This document shows, in pieces, positions 50,601-62,986 of a stretch of DNA of 64,000 nucleotides (its first letter is position 1; each line of letters begins with the position of its first letter). Where the stretch lies: contig CAADRB010000005.1 in assembly GCA_900708905.1 (NCBI GenBank), positions 4,682,171-4,746,170 on the forward strand. The letters run 5' to 3'. The notes beneath the pieces are model-generated. The model was not told the DNA's origin and searched no databases. It saw only the letters and a program-made list of their open reading frames with translations. This stretch comes from Hymenolepis diminuta. Lineage: Eukaryota > Platyhelminthes > Cestoda > Cyclophyllidea > Hymenolepididae. The position numbers and the translations under genes were made by a program.

Positions 50601-51456
50601 TAGAACACTCATTTTCGGATTGACAAGAAATGGGTAAAGTTAAATGGTGATTGAAACCTCCTTTATCCGCTTGGTGGGTGATTTTGGATAGGGGGTTAAC
50701 GGGTTTGAGAGCCATATTCTGCGAATTATGGAAGGACGGTGTATTTTTAGAATTCTATACACCGACTAGAAATCAAATATGAATATCTCACCTCACACCC
50801 GATATTCTGAGTTACTTCTTCGCGAGATTTAATCGGTGGTGATGACTTAGACCTCTTGTGAGAACTAATTTTATAAAGCCGATCATAGACGGATTGATCA
50901 CTTTGCTACATTACAAAAGATTCTCAATGACAAATGCAATTTTACCTGTAATTTACAGTATTTTGGGGATGCCGTTTTCCAAGTTTTTATTGTTTTCTCA
51001 GAAGAATAATCCCTTCTATCTATCTTACTGGAGGAGTTCCATCTTGGTCTTTCATTTTTGTAAAGTTTACAGGATGATGCACGTGGAAGTGATGAATACG
51101 GGAATTTTCTGTTAGACAGATCTTGATTTGGGGTCTCCTTTGATAGATTATATCTCTGTTGTCGATTCTGATCTAGCTCAGCCTGATCCTTGTTAGCGCA
51201 TATTTTTTCATCACCTTTGATGCCAGAAGCTCTAATGTGAGCAGAATTTCGAGTTCCATTTGAAGTATTCTGATTTAAAATTGTGGCAGAATGTTCTAGT
51301 GATTTGACAATTCTCGATTTATTTTCATGCACAGTATATTCTGTACTTTCTAGTTCCATTTCATCTTTTTTTACTAAATAAAAAATAATAATAATTGTCA
51401 AATTTTATTTTAAAATTTTGCTCACGCTCTGAGCCTGTGCATTTCGCTTCAGACAT
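47678..51456 (-). CDS. Acidic low-complexity protein joined to a divergent 14-3-3-like domain (predicted 920 aa, 9 exons)
   Basis: Minus-strand exons: 51456-51426, 51373-50946, 50905-50792, 50754-49516, 49244-49185, 48960-48895, 48575-48488, 48449-48351, 48315-47678. All are GT-AG and in phase, totalling 2,763 nt. Residues 1-190 are Lys/Ser/Asn-rich. Residues 190-605 are acidic and rich in Ser, Asp, Tyr and Asn (for example LYDYSDYEDEYLFDQ) and match no family I know. About 705-915 is 14-3-3-like: RVALIGIRVRFKN, ELKQSYRGIISPLRDLL, then SADFVRYLCEVFPENESYRR and LNLNYSVFLHM, where usual members read DYFRYLSEV and LNFSVFYYE. 14-3-3 proteins are phosphoserine-binding adaptors of about 250 aa without such an N-terminal part. 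The model depends on two small linking exons (60 and 66 nt). The alternative is two genes: 51456-49486 (613 aa, stop TAA at 49486) and 48566-47678 (271 aa, starting at an ATG). The 14-3-3 call is firm, the fusion less so. Confidence 0.65.
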
Positions 51457-52088
51457 AATTCTCCAACGCTAGAAGAATATAATGTAATTAAAATTATCGA
51501 TTATTTATTTGCTACCAATAATTAATCAGGATAACAATTTTCTCATTAATTCATTCGTGGATAACTTTTTGCTTTAGGAAAATTTGTATTGGTGACTTGA
51601 AATATATTATTTTTTAAATTGACACAGTAATTTGAATTCAATATTTAATATTTTTAAATTCAAATTGGTCACACTTACTTTCTAATTATATCATATTATA
51701 TTATGTATTATGTACTTTGAAAGTAAATAACTTCCTACGTCAATTCTAGATTTTTAGTGAAAAGTTTATTGACTGACGGGTTTTTGCGAGTTCTCGCAAA
51801 CCCTGTATTTGCTAGTTAACATTCGAATTTAAGTGTTGAAAAATACTTTAACGCACACATCTTAAAACACTTCATCATATTTCAGTGAAAACTAAAGTGG
51901 TATGATTACTCACCTAAAATAATCAACCATTCGACAAGTACTGGACATTATGGGCAAGAGTTAGCTGCAGAATTTGAAATTTTGGAAAGCGACCAATCCA
52001 TTTAACAAGTATTTACAACATAAGTTCAAAAATTAAATGAAGATATACTCTCGATACCCAAACATCATTCACAGCATCTTTTCGACTG
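51457..52088. other. AT-rich upstream region of the 14-3-3-like gene
   Basis: Probable promoter side of the minus-strand gene. It is nearly all A/T and no clear core element was identified. Nothing else was seen before the inverted LTR-like copy. Confidence 0.4.
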
Positions 52089-52575
52089 GAAGGATAACTC
52101 TCTATGCATTTTCCAGAATTGCCTTTTATTCGCATTCTCCATGATAATACCTCAATTTTTCCGCCCACGAAGTTGGAGCGACCTCATTTATGTCCCTATG
52201 ATGCATGACCCCTGTCTGACATGTCTAAACGCGTCCATCGATTTCCCCTCGCTTCAAATAAAAAGCACATCTGCGCTCACGCTCTGGTGTGGCCTTACCC
52301 AAGTGACTCATATGCAGCTACCCTTGTTTTCCGGATAACAACACACTAGTCAGGACGGACTCCTACACGTCCTGTTCATCTCCTGTCTTTCTCAATTCTC
52401 TCTCTCTCTCTGTTACTCGCTTCAAACTCGTTGTAACTTCCTTGAAAACATTTTTGGTCCACCCAACTCTTGGTGTTCTACTTCAGCTCTTACTCAAACA
52501 ATTACGAATTGGTGAATGTTATCGTTGTCGTAATTTGTTAGGTGCAAACTGTTAGTTGTTATCTTAACTCCAACA
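52089..52575 (-). mobile_element. Solo-LTR-like repeat, copy 2 (inverted)
   Basis: The reverse complement of this segment aligns with 35097-35594 from end to end. Shared words include GAGTAAGAGCT, GAACACCAAGAGTT, GAGTCACTT, AATAAA-type sequence near the end and ATCCTTCCA. It starts and ends TG...CA in LTR style, with a GAC trinucleotide at both outer sides, perhaps part of a target duplication. Confidence 0.6.
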
Positions 52576-54423
52576 GACTCCTTTCCTTTACCCCCTTGTG
52601 GAATTTACTTTTGCCCAATTTCTTTTGTTTTCAAATTAGATGACAATTTATAAATGAGATGAGATAAATTGAAAGGTCACTATTTAGCACTACTTTGTAG
52701 ATATGTAATAATTGCTTTTTATTGAAGCTCGGTTTGGTACCTTACAGTCGTAATTTTCGCCAGTAGACCTGCGAAACGAAGTTTTATTTTTGAATATTTC
52801 TGTCGGTCTTGATTTAATGCTAATAATATAATTACATATTATTGATTTTTTTTTCACAGTTGATTCCACAAACGCTACTAGCTTTTAAAAAATATCGTCC
52901 AAATTAATTATGCTGAATTATGTACTGACCTTTCAGATGGACGATATAAATTGAAGCGGATACACTCAATGCGTTTGGCGAAATTTTTAACCAATCATTT
53001 TCTGAATTAGCCTATTTCTTTGTTGACCATCCAAGCATCATTTGAAGTTCAACCAGTCGAAATAAGTGCTGCTATCATTATAAAAACATAAAATTGGTGT
53101 TTACCTATTCAGTTCATGAACTTTTTCAGGATATGGTCGTGAATTCCATGGATATAATTATGAGAATCCTTGCATCAACGAAAAGGTGAAACGTGACGGT
53201 TGAGTTTGCACATAGGACAATAATATTTGCAGAGAACGAAAGAAATTGTATAAGATGGGGCGAATTGAAATGTTATAAACACAGAGAGGAATAATATCTA
53301 CTACCAAAATAAAATCACATTTGATCTTAAAATTTAAAATTTCAGGTTGCATAAATCGAGTCCTTTTTTTTCATCACTTTTAATAACTACAAATGGACGA
53401 CAATGCACGCCTTAATCTATTACCTTCTTTTGATACCAACTTTAAAAGGATATTTTTATCAAATTGATGTCAACCATTATGAGGTGGCGAATGCTTAAAT
53501 CAATAAGTGATGTTGATTGGACCTGCATGTATAATATAGCTGGATATGATTGGTCAAACATCGGACCAGTCGAAGAATGGAGCTTGGTCTCGGAATGTCG
53601 TGACCTGCTATTATACGTTTAAACATTCATGGCGCGATATTTAGAGTTCAGTAGCGCGCCATCCATATTGCGCTTTCAGTACACGGTAAAGCTTTGTCTA
53701 CCATTCCATCATTAATTTAGCTAAGCCGGTTCATATCCAACAAACCCAAATGGAAGGATTTATAATTATTTTCCATCTTATAACTTTATTTAATAAAATC
53801 AAATAATTAAATCATCAAAATTAGGATAAAATATCTTCAATCATTGACCTTCTATTTCGCACTGCGCTTTTCAGGCATCGTCAAATTTTAGCATTGTTTT
53901 CCGACAAATGTGAGTTTATTTACACCATGGGTATTGCAAAGAGTACTTCGAAAATCTTAACGAAAAAATTATTACAAATGGGCAGATTCCGAATGATTCT
54001 TTTGAAAAGATTATATAACTACCTTTCCATGAATGTCCCTGAACTCCTGACGTCTAGATTATGCAGTGTGCGAAAATTTCTCATCATACACTGAGAGGAG
54101 TTGGAGAGTCAAGGTCTATATAACAATAGGGGCAACATTTTGCGTATTTTAACGAGTGGTAGTGGTTATGATAAGTCATTTGGCTCTCTGTTAAAAGTAA
54201 TATTACCAATACTCAAGCCCAAAAGGGGGAGATTTAACCAGACAAGACTAGTTTGGTAACTAGAACAGAAATGACCAGATTTATTGGTGTAATTAAGAAT
54301 CTTTTTATACACTGAGAATAAGGCTTGTCGGAGTACGATTAGCAGAAAGTGATTGACACAATCATAAGACGTCAATATTCAAATGTAGCAGAGTATGATT
54401 GATCAGAAAATGGACCAATAGAT
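52576..54423. other. Intergenic DNA, no gene recognised
   Basis: Between two LTR remnants. It holds short open frames only, such as a 66-codon plus-strand frame near 53.9 kb without start, splice or family support. Several ATTGGTC-type words recur near 53.55 and 54.4 kb and could be repeat debris. Confidence 0.4.
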
Positions 54424-54877
54424 TGTAGGATGAATTCCTCTTTTCTGAAATATTTTATCTTACAGCTTTCCTAATTATCACCAAATTTAATTATCTGTCC
54501 TCACAAGTTATCTCTGTAAACCTTTAACCATTCCTGTGACCGAACCCTCTCTAAACAAACATCGTGTGTCCTCAGCTGGCCTATGTCTTATCGACCCGGA
54601 AAAGGTAAACATACCTCGGCAGACACTGCTTAGTCAACACCCAAAGTGTCGACTATAAATAGCCTCCCATGAAACACATACGAACAGGGTGGACCCCAGC
54701 TCGCCAGGCGTATCTCTCGTTGTCCAATCCTCCGGTTCCCTATTTTTCCTTGAGACTCTGTACTGAGCTTACTCAATATAACCTGGCCTACGCATTCCTT
54801 GGCGTTCCTTTTCTTTCATTTACTGTTGGCAATTTCACTTACAAATAGGTGACCCAGTCGCTACAAATTGGTGACCC
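54424..54877 (+). mobile_element. LTR with tRNA-Trp-like primer site, copy 1
   Basis: Aligns in the same orientation with 56370-56924. It contains a TATA box (TATAAAT at 54654-54660) and the shared blocks cgtgtgtcctcagctggcct and gagactctgt. TGGTGACCC at 54869-54877 matches the complement of the tRNA-Trp 3' end, as reported for flatworm CsRn1-type Ty3/Gypsy elements. Little of the internal region can be recognised after it. Confidence 0.6.
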
Positions 54878-56369
54878 TCAACAAGATGAATGGCGATTGA
54901 ATTCATTATCCTATGATCTGCTAGGATTATGTCGTGGAGTCGATATTTCAATCCCGGCAAAGGAATGTTTCTTCTTCTTATCAGTACTGATATCCGTGTG
55001 TACCAAAATTTGAAAAGAGTTCGCTGTTAGTAGGAATGGCGGATTTATGTATTTTTTACGAAAGGAGAATGATTTTGGATATTTTGAATGTGTATTTATT
55101 ACCAAATGCTTACTTAGGACCAAGAAGAGAAAGCAAGTTGAAATCGAGGGTCTCATTTAGGTATTTTATAAGCAATAGTAGCATGTGCATTGGTTGTTTC
55201 CATCTCTCAAGAACCTCTGCATTCGTATATTTAAGAGTAGAGGTTTGACAGATTTCATTTTTTTGAGAACTACATATAGTTTTACAGTCAACATTCCAGA
55301 GTACTCGGTAACGTACCACACCACGATGATCTTATTCCCCTGAAAATAGCTTTTATATCTGATTGGTCCTTCAGGAATATTCAGCCAAATTTTATTAACT
55401 ATGGAAAGTTATGTTATATTATCGTCAGTTTCTAATTAAACTGCTTTGTTAGATTTATTGTCTGCAATATCACCGCCTCGGGGAGATTATTTCTGACAGT
55501 TTTAAATTTGTAATGGGGATTTTATGTCTGGTTTTGACAGTTTGTCTATCATTTCCAGGTCCTTTCATATTTAAGGATTCTGCTCTAGCTTTAAAACTTT
55601 AATAGAAGGTCTGACTCGTAATTCCTTTCAATTTGATAATGAAGAGGATGGAAATCTCAGAATGCGTAACCAAGAGAAGGGAACTCTGTAATGAAAAGAG
55701 CCTGTGACAGAAAAAATTAATGCATATCTGGTTTGTTCTACCTACGTTTGGTGGTGCTCAGACACCTGATTTCTTGATAGGAAATACCTCAATTAGTCCT
55801 TTGATGTTTACATCAGTCTCGCGGCAGTTGAAATCAGATAATGAATGTAGATGACAGCCATTTCAAGGAAAATAGGTATCAGGCCTTAAAAATAGACGAG
55901 AAGGGACTCTGCTTAAATTAGAAAGGAGAAAATAACGCAACGTTCTTCCGACTCCCGGAGATCTGGACGAACTAATAAACAACCAAAATAGAGGTTGAAA
56001 GTAGAGGTTTCCGAACTGCATCCAGCAGAATAGTGACGATTTATCCGAAGCTAATTCATGAGGATGACGGCATAAGATTGGATCGATTAACTCGTTCGTT
56101 ATTATTCAAATTAATTAAATTTTCTTGGTTCTAGTGAATTTGAGAACATAGTTATTCACAGTTTATGGATAGCCTAACAACACCGGCTCCACACATTCCA
56201 TTCGTATGCTCTAAATTCGAGGAAATGAGATATTGTCTCTCAACATCCGGAATCTGAACAATAAATTTATAGCTTCACTTAGCTCTCTGACGTATGTATT
56301 TATCTCCCTATAGTTAAAATTAACACAAAATAGTACTATATACACATGACTAATCTGCTAAGTGCAGGT
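54878..56369. other. Spacer between two LTR copies
   Basis: About 1.5 kb. It could be decayed internal retroelement DNA or unrelated sequence. No gag or pol motif could be read in it. Confidence 0.35.
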
Positions 56370-57340
56370 TGAAGGATAAATCCTTTCTTCTCCGAAATAT
56401 TTATCTTACATCATCTCTAATCGTCACCAAATTTGATTATCTTGTCTTCATAGTAGCGTCTGTAAACTTTTAACCTTTCCCGCGACCCAAGCACTCCATA
56501 GACAAACATCGTGTGTCCTCAACTGGCCTATTTCTCATCGATCGGAAAAGGTAAGCATACCTCGGACGATAGTAGCAGACACCTCTTAGTCGGCTTTGTT
56601 ATTAACCCCGTCCTGTCTGCACTGGCCCCTCCTTTTCCTACAATCGTCCCGACCAATTAAAGCACGCATACNATTATATCCTTATGCGTGTCCTCACCCA
56701 AAGTGTCGATTATAAATAGCCCTCCATTAGACACACACGGACAGCACGCACACAGGGGACCCTGGCTCGTCAAACGCATCTCCCGTTGCTCAATCCTTTT
56801 CCATTTCTCTATTTCCCTTGAGACTCTGTGCTGGGCTTTGTTCAATACATCCTGGTCTACGCAATCATTGGTGTTCTTTTTTTTAATTTACTGTTAGCCA
56901 TCTGCCGTTATAAACTGGTGACCCTCAACAATCTGGTGGTCCTCTACAAACTGGTGACTCTGCCACTACAAGGTAAACATACTGGACACCATTAATGACT
57001 GTTAGAATTTAGATTTACAGCAATGGCCGAAGTTGCTGACGCCCAATTAATTAACTCAGAGGAAATCGGAGTACTTTAACTCAATAACTTGTGCTAACAT
57101 ACTGATATGAGTGGTGACTGTGTTAAACACCACTTGTGGGAAGCTCTCGTCCAAAGAAAAACTCCTACTGGAGCAGAACGAGTTAATGATCTCACTAACC
57201 GATAGCCAAAAATTTGTTAACACGGAGATTAAACTGGGTTCAGAGTGATTCAATTTGAAAATAGGATATGAAATATACTCAAACAGTCCTATGATGCTGA
57301 AGACTGGAGTATTCATCGGTTGGCGGTCCAAGAGGGTCAC
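56370..57340 (+). mobile_element. LTR, primer site and gag start of a truncated Gypsy-type element, copy 2
   Basis: The LTR part (TATA box at 56711-56717) is followed by TGGTGACCC at 56916-56924 and an ATG at 57023 opening MAEVADAQL. Stops soon break this gag-like frame. An ALVQRKTPTGAERV stretch further on also looks gag-like. It is the 5' end only, and no pol remains. One unresolved base (N) lies at 56672. Confidence 0.55.
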
Positions 57341-57781
57341 TTTCTTTCATTCATTTACACTTTAATCTTTCTATCTTTCAAACCGCACAACATTTTCATT
57401 CAATCTTGTCATTCAATCTTCATTCGCCTCCTACAATAAACTTGAACTAAGTCTGGTAGGAGCTAAGCTTTAGAAGTGGTTGGATGAAAACTATACTCGT
57501 ATCCACGGGGTTTAAAATAGACGGTTTTCTTTTGTTTCCGTTTCACTAATACTTCTTTTTCGCAAATTTGTTCTGATACATTCGAGAGCTTAAAAAAGCA
57601 CGAATTTTACACAACAGAGCTCTCTAGAGTTCGGTTATGGTTGAACAACAATAATTTCTACCAACAGAATTTTGAATTTTCATATTCGCAGATTGAATTT
57701 ATGAATGATAAATGATCACTTAAAGTGAACTCCAACATTAATTACTCTAAGTGTTGGTATATCATAATACAATTAACCGAT

Positions 57782-58762
57782 ATGGAATCGATAAAGTGTT
57801 GTATCTGCCAAGAGGGAATAAGGCAACCAATTGCCAAACCTGATTGTTGTCTACATTTATTTTGTCGAGAATGTCTGCTAAAGTGGCTCAAACAACGAAA
57901 TACTTGTCCACTTGATCGATACACCGTGAGACTTATAAATATTATGAATAATCTTGATGGTCCAGTTATTGAGGCCGTATGTCAAGTTCCTCTTTTATTT
58001 CCTAATGCTTCATTTTTACTTGTAATTTTTTTCTTAAGGTTTCAATTCCTACAACATCTAAAGCGATGAGTTCATATGAATTGCTTCGTCCGTTGTTACT
58101 TTCTGATTCTGAAGATGAGTTGGAATTCACAATGCCTCATACTATTGAGGATTTAGTGATTAAAATGAAAGATATAAGTGACGAATTGCATGATAAATTA
58201 TCGCGACTATTGAATTTTAATGGAAGTATACGAAGATATCTTATAAGCGATATGTCCATTGAAGCAAGATTTTATCAAATCTCAGAGACCCTCATGCATT
58301 CTAAAGTTCTTTTAGATGTAAGTATTGTATTATTATATTTTTTAAAAAAATTTTGTAAAATTGGTGGTGATTGTAATAATTTTCTTCTCCAATCGTAAGT
58401 ACCGCCGATTTACTTTTCGAATATTTTCTTTCAGGGGGAAACTCCCGCTACAATGTTTAACCTAAGCCCTGAAAGCCAACAAATTTGCGACGAATTGTTA
58501 AGCAATTGTAATAATTATTTAATTAAATACTTTATTGAGTGCTCGAAAAAGGTATTATCTTGATAAATTGTATTATTAAAATAGTTCCGCAAAATATTTT
58601 TTTGACTCTGAATTGCATTATTTATTCACATTATTTTAGTTTGGTATCAGATTACGCGATTTACCAAACAGGAATGAATCAAGCCCTCTGATGTTCTCCG
58701 ATTTGGTTAACATAACATACACCTATGTTACCGACTTCTTTCACTTCTTTTCATCGGGATGA
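57782..58762 (+). CDS. PHRF1-like RING-finger protein, 4 exons, 237 aa (copy 1)
   Basis: Exons 57782-57976, 58039-58317, 58435-58551 and 58640-58762, all phase 0 with GT-AG introns of 62-117 bases. The RING at residues 7-49 reads CCIC, then CCLHLFCREC, LKWLKQRNTCPLDR. This is the C3HC4 pattern with Asp in the last metal position, as in PHRF1 (CPVDR). The sequence NNLDGPVIEA closes exon 1, as in the other copies. RING proteins of this type act as E3 ubiquitin ligases. There is no PHD finger. The remaining 170 residues are acidic and Leu-rich and match no domain known to me. The start is the first ATG in the frame. No promoter motif was recognised. Function as a ligase is inferred from the RING alone. 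Confidence 0.8.
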
Positions 58763-59888
58763 ATTTTAAATTGAATTCCTTTTGTTTATATTTAATATTT
58801 TTAATTAATATAATTTTGAAATGATATTAGTGGAGATACTTTTCTTTAGCTGCAGATGTATTGAACATGTGCGTCAAACCAAATTCGTTTTAATGGAGGA
58901 GACTAGTTTGTAAATTATGGAGGGTTGAAGTCCTTTTTATGCAATAGTTTTATGTGGGTCAGTATTTATTAACTCAGTAGCGGTAACTCAGTAACATCGG
59001 TAATTCTTTGAGGATCCAACTAGCCTCAGACAAGAGATTAGAGTATATGAAAGGAACCTTGGGAATAGTTGCGCATTTGGATAATGTCATAACCTGATCG
59101 ACTGGCTGCTGTGTAGAAACTCGACCGTAGTTGCACGGATATATTTGTCTAGACTGAAGATAGACACCGTCGTGGTCGAGCCAGGTGAGCACAGTGGGAT
59201 AAACTGTAATGTAATCAATTTAATCACCCTGAATCCATCAGTTAAGCATAAATTAAGCACAAGACATGACCATTTCGACTGAACCGACAATTTAACATTT
59301 ATTGTTCTTCCTTCAAATTAGAGCCCCATCACGAAATAGCTAGTTTTATTTATTTCCGATCATTTATGGAATAAAAATAGTACAGAAATCTGTTGTAATT
59401 TATTATTGGTTAACAGATGAAAATTACAAATTTGTTATATTTTAAAATGTCTAATATTTTTAGATTTATTTAGAACAGTATTTTTTTTTCCATTTTTGCA
59501 TCTATTTGCTTATAATTTCACTTATGTAGAAAAAAAAAAAATTTTACTGCGGTTCTAACGCAAAAGTAATTACTTTCTCACTTAATTTTCAATACATTTT
59601 AAACTTCTGTTTACAATTAACAAAAATCGGGGATATTAAGGTAACAATAATCATTCAAAAATTAAAATGAAGCCACTATTTTATTTTCGGAACTGTGTAT
59701 AAATGACTTCAAATTCTCTTATCACTTTGAATTTTAATCTTCTTATTTGAGATTTAAAGTTGAATTTTGCTCCAATTTTAAGAGAATTATCGTCAGTTAT
59801 GTGTTTAAATATTTAAAATGATCTTTAAGATTGTCATTTTAAATTTCTATTAAAGAAATTATATTAAATTTGAATTTGAATTGTGATT
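58763..59888. other. Intergenic DNA
   Basis: AT-rich with no supported reading frame. It includes the 3' UTR of RING copy 1. Confidence 0.4.
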
Positions 59889-60085
59889 GAACACCAGGAG
59901 TTCATTAGATCAAAGATGTATTCAAGGAAGCCACAACGAGTTTGAAACGAGTAACAGAGAGAGAGGAATAGAGAGGGGAGCGTGCTGAGGAAGAGAGGAG
60001 ATGAGCAGGAAGCAGAGAAGCCGGTAACTGACAAGCGTGCTTTGTTCTTGGGCGGAAAACAAAGACAGCATTTGTTTGGCGCGTG
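59889..60085 (+). repeat. Partial copy of the 500-bp LTR-like repeat
   Basis: Matches the middle of the 35.1-kb copy: AACACCAGGAGTTCATTAGA, GTGCTGAGGAAGAGA, GCCGGTAACTGACA and AAACAAAGACAG, in the same order and orientation. Both ends of the element are missing. Confidence 0.55.
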
Positions 60086-61780
60086 AGCACAAATTTATAA
60101 TCCTCAAAATTGTTTTTTAAGGAATAAATTTGTTGTTTTCTGCAATTTTTTCTTATTTATTACATTGTATAAGAGTAAACATGAATTTTTAAATCATGCA
60201 TATGAACAAAATTTCGCTTAGTTGAATGCATGGACTATTATTTCATTTACATAATCGCTAAATTAAATAAAAATTATAAATGAAATCGAAATTTGACAGT
60301 TTTTTCATAAAAAATAAATTCATTATTTTTGCAGAAAATTAAATTTTTTCATAAAATCTTAAACGTCTATGCAATTTTTATTTTGTTTAACTGAAGTTTA
60401 ATTGAGCGCCTGCATCTCGAGAGTTCAGAGGATACCATTTTTGCGCAAATATAAAAATACTATATATATAAATGAATGAAAACGCAGATCTTTGGTTAGA
60501 AATGAATTAATTTTCTTACAGTTTATTTGAAAGCATTAGCCGATTTTTTACTGGAGTGCAGCTATTTGTATTTAAAGATTTGTACCTGGATGTTACCATC
60601 TATTTCAACTCAACTATGGTAAGAGTGAAGGCTGCTGAATAATTTTCAGATCATCGGTGAAAACAAATGAATTTAGATAACAAGATCGCAGTGATAAAAA
60701 TACCGATCGTGAGCACCGCTGCACGGTGAGCATTCGCTGAAATCCAGAGAACGAGTGGGACAATTTGAAACGTGAATTGTATATTTACTAAATAACGTAC
60801 AAACCAAACCTAAAATCGAATGAAATGAGACTCTTCAGCACTTCATAGGTCATCTCACCTTTTTCATTTGCAAGACTTTCTGCTAATGAATTGTAATTAT
60901 TTTCCACAATTAAAATTGAAACGAATTTTGAGTCATTCTGAGTCAGTGATAATGAGAAATTGAAGTGAGATAGAACCTCTTCTAGAACAGTACTGTGATG
61001 CCATTGCCCTCAAGTCCAAATTACACTTTATAAAAATTTGAAAATTAAAATCGATTATCGATAATAACTTAGATACTGTTTTTGGGGGAGAAATTTTATT
61101 TTTTAACTAAAATCTACATTAATACTTGCAGATTTATGGTTGTACCTTACAAGTCAGAATAATGTAATTTAATTCAAATTTAATTTGTGTGAAACTGTCA
61201 AGTACTGATGAATATGCAAGACAAAGCCCTTTTTACAATGAACCGGAGCAAAATTTTGTATAAATAAAAATTTGCCTATTTTGATTTTTAATATTTATGA
61301 GCAAAATGTTATCAAAATTTTGTAATTTGAAAAAAAAATCTTCAGATTGATATGTTCGTATAAATACCATATTAGGCAAATATTGCAGTATTAAAATAAC
61401 CATATCAACTCGTAATTAATGCATTAAAGTTCCAGATCTGCTACTTTTCATCTGTCCCTTACGCCTTTTTAAGCTTAATCCTGTCAATTTCAGATTTTAT
61501 TAACCAATCAATTTGTACTATTCATTACATTGGATGAATTTACATTACGCTCTTACATTCGATTTCAAAAGTTTGAGATTGTAAATATTTTTAAAAACTA
61601 TATTCATTGAAAAAAATTAATGAATGCTTTTAATCTTTTCAAACTTCACCACTGATCAGTATCCTCAGCAATTAATAATTTGATATTAGTCCACATTTTT
61701 AATGAATGAAGTATCAGATGCAGACAAGCGGATTTTAAAAACAAGTTCTTGTTTTACTTAAATTCTTTGAGTAATTTTAA
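60086..61780. other. Intergenic DNA, no gene seen
   Basis: Extremely AT-rich spacer between the RING copies. No start, RING motif or splice-flanked frame was found. Confidence 0.4.
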
Positions 61781-62130
61781 AAGACCGAAATTAAGATGGA
61801 GTCGGTTGATGGACCGATTGTGCAATCCGTAATACTTATTTAATTAATTAAGTAATTTTAAATTAATAAATTTAAAAAACACATAATCCAATTTGTGACA
61901 CCTTGAAAATATTTATTTTTATCTTGCAAATCCGTATTTTTTTAATATCAGCAAAATATTTTTATGTGTTATTTTTTTTGAAAATGATTTCAAAAACGAT
62001 GACTCATTATGAGTCTATGGAAACACAGCCTGGACCATGCTCATCATTCGTGAGTCTCAATGAGATGATGGATGTACGAATCAATATTCAGAATTTATTT
62101 TCTGCCATCATTTTAAAATCAAACATTTAA
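61781..62130 (+). pseudogene. Decayed second RING gene copy
   Basis: Near 61796-61828 a short frame reads MESVDGPIVQS followed by gtaata. It matches the end of exon 1 in copy 1 (LDGPVIEA|gtatgt) and copy 3 (VDGPVIEK|gtaaga). About 150 bases on, SKTMTHYESME resembles the start of exon 2 in copy 1 (SKAMSSYELL). The RING cysteines upstream are gone and the exon-2-like frame is not in the expected phase. A pseudogene between the two RING genes is the simplest reading. Confidence 0.45.
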
Positions 62131-62986
62131 ATTAGTCTTATATATAATGTCAAGAAAGGAGGGAGGAAAATTATAATCTCATTTCATTTCTTTTAACAAT
62201 TTAGCAAATTTAATCAGTACTATTTTATCAAAATAGTAATTTCTTTATTTTCTACAGCCAAGCTCTTCTCTTCTACGGAGAATACCGAGAGGTCTAGTTC
62301 TGCGGGAATGATATATCTGCCGAATAAATATCGCTAGGCTGCAGTTGATTAGAAACCGAAGAGAGACGAGCAAGAAGTTTGCTTAATCCAGATCGCTTCA
62401 TTAACTCAGCAAAGTGTGTATATAGGAAGAATATAACTAATGACTGTACCGATGAAGGGTAGACTCGCCTTTACCAGCTTCTAGATATTCAAGCCAGGGT
62501 GCAGCTGCCTGCTGTTAAGGCTGATGCCTATCGTGGTGTGGATATCTCACCTCCTATAAATCCATAGAACCTATGGTATTGAGTTGATGGCTCCTTGTCA
62601 CCCGCCCTGAGTAAACCCCACATTTTGAGCTTTGCTTAGATCATGTAAATTGATTATTATCGCTTGATATCATGATGAATTTCAACCTTCGCCGAAATTT
62701 TTACATTTCAAGTTTGAATGTTCAATATAACACCAAACCTCCTTCCCACTTCCAATAACAAAGAACAATAAAATGTGAGTAGTATATAAGTTAGGAGTAT
62801 TAGATGCAGAGAAGCGTAAAAATTTTCACAACTCCATGACAAGAATTAATTTTGTACTTGTATTAAAATCAGTCTAATGAAAAATCGATCAAAATTCGCC
62901 ATTTGGATCAGTTTAAATATTAATCTGAATTAACATCAAAAGCACATTCGCGCCTTTTCCTTTGCACGCCTTTGGCAACCGATCAA
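62131..62986. other. Intergenic DNA upstream of RING copy 3
   Basis: Contains a patch of higher GC at about 62460-62630 with a short open stretch (QARVQLPAVKADAYRGVDIS). It has no start, splice sites or recognised family. It must hold the copy 3 promoter, but no TATA box was found at a fitting distance. Confidence 0.35.

Noticed and set aside
53894..54094. 66-codon plus-strand frame
   Set aside because: No splice signals or family. It is surrounded by retroelement debris.
62460..62630. GC-richer patch with a short readable stretch
   Set aside because: It may be an old exon or repeat piece, but no start, splice border or homology could be supported.
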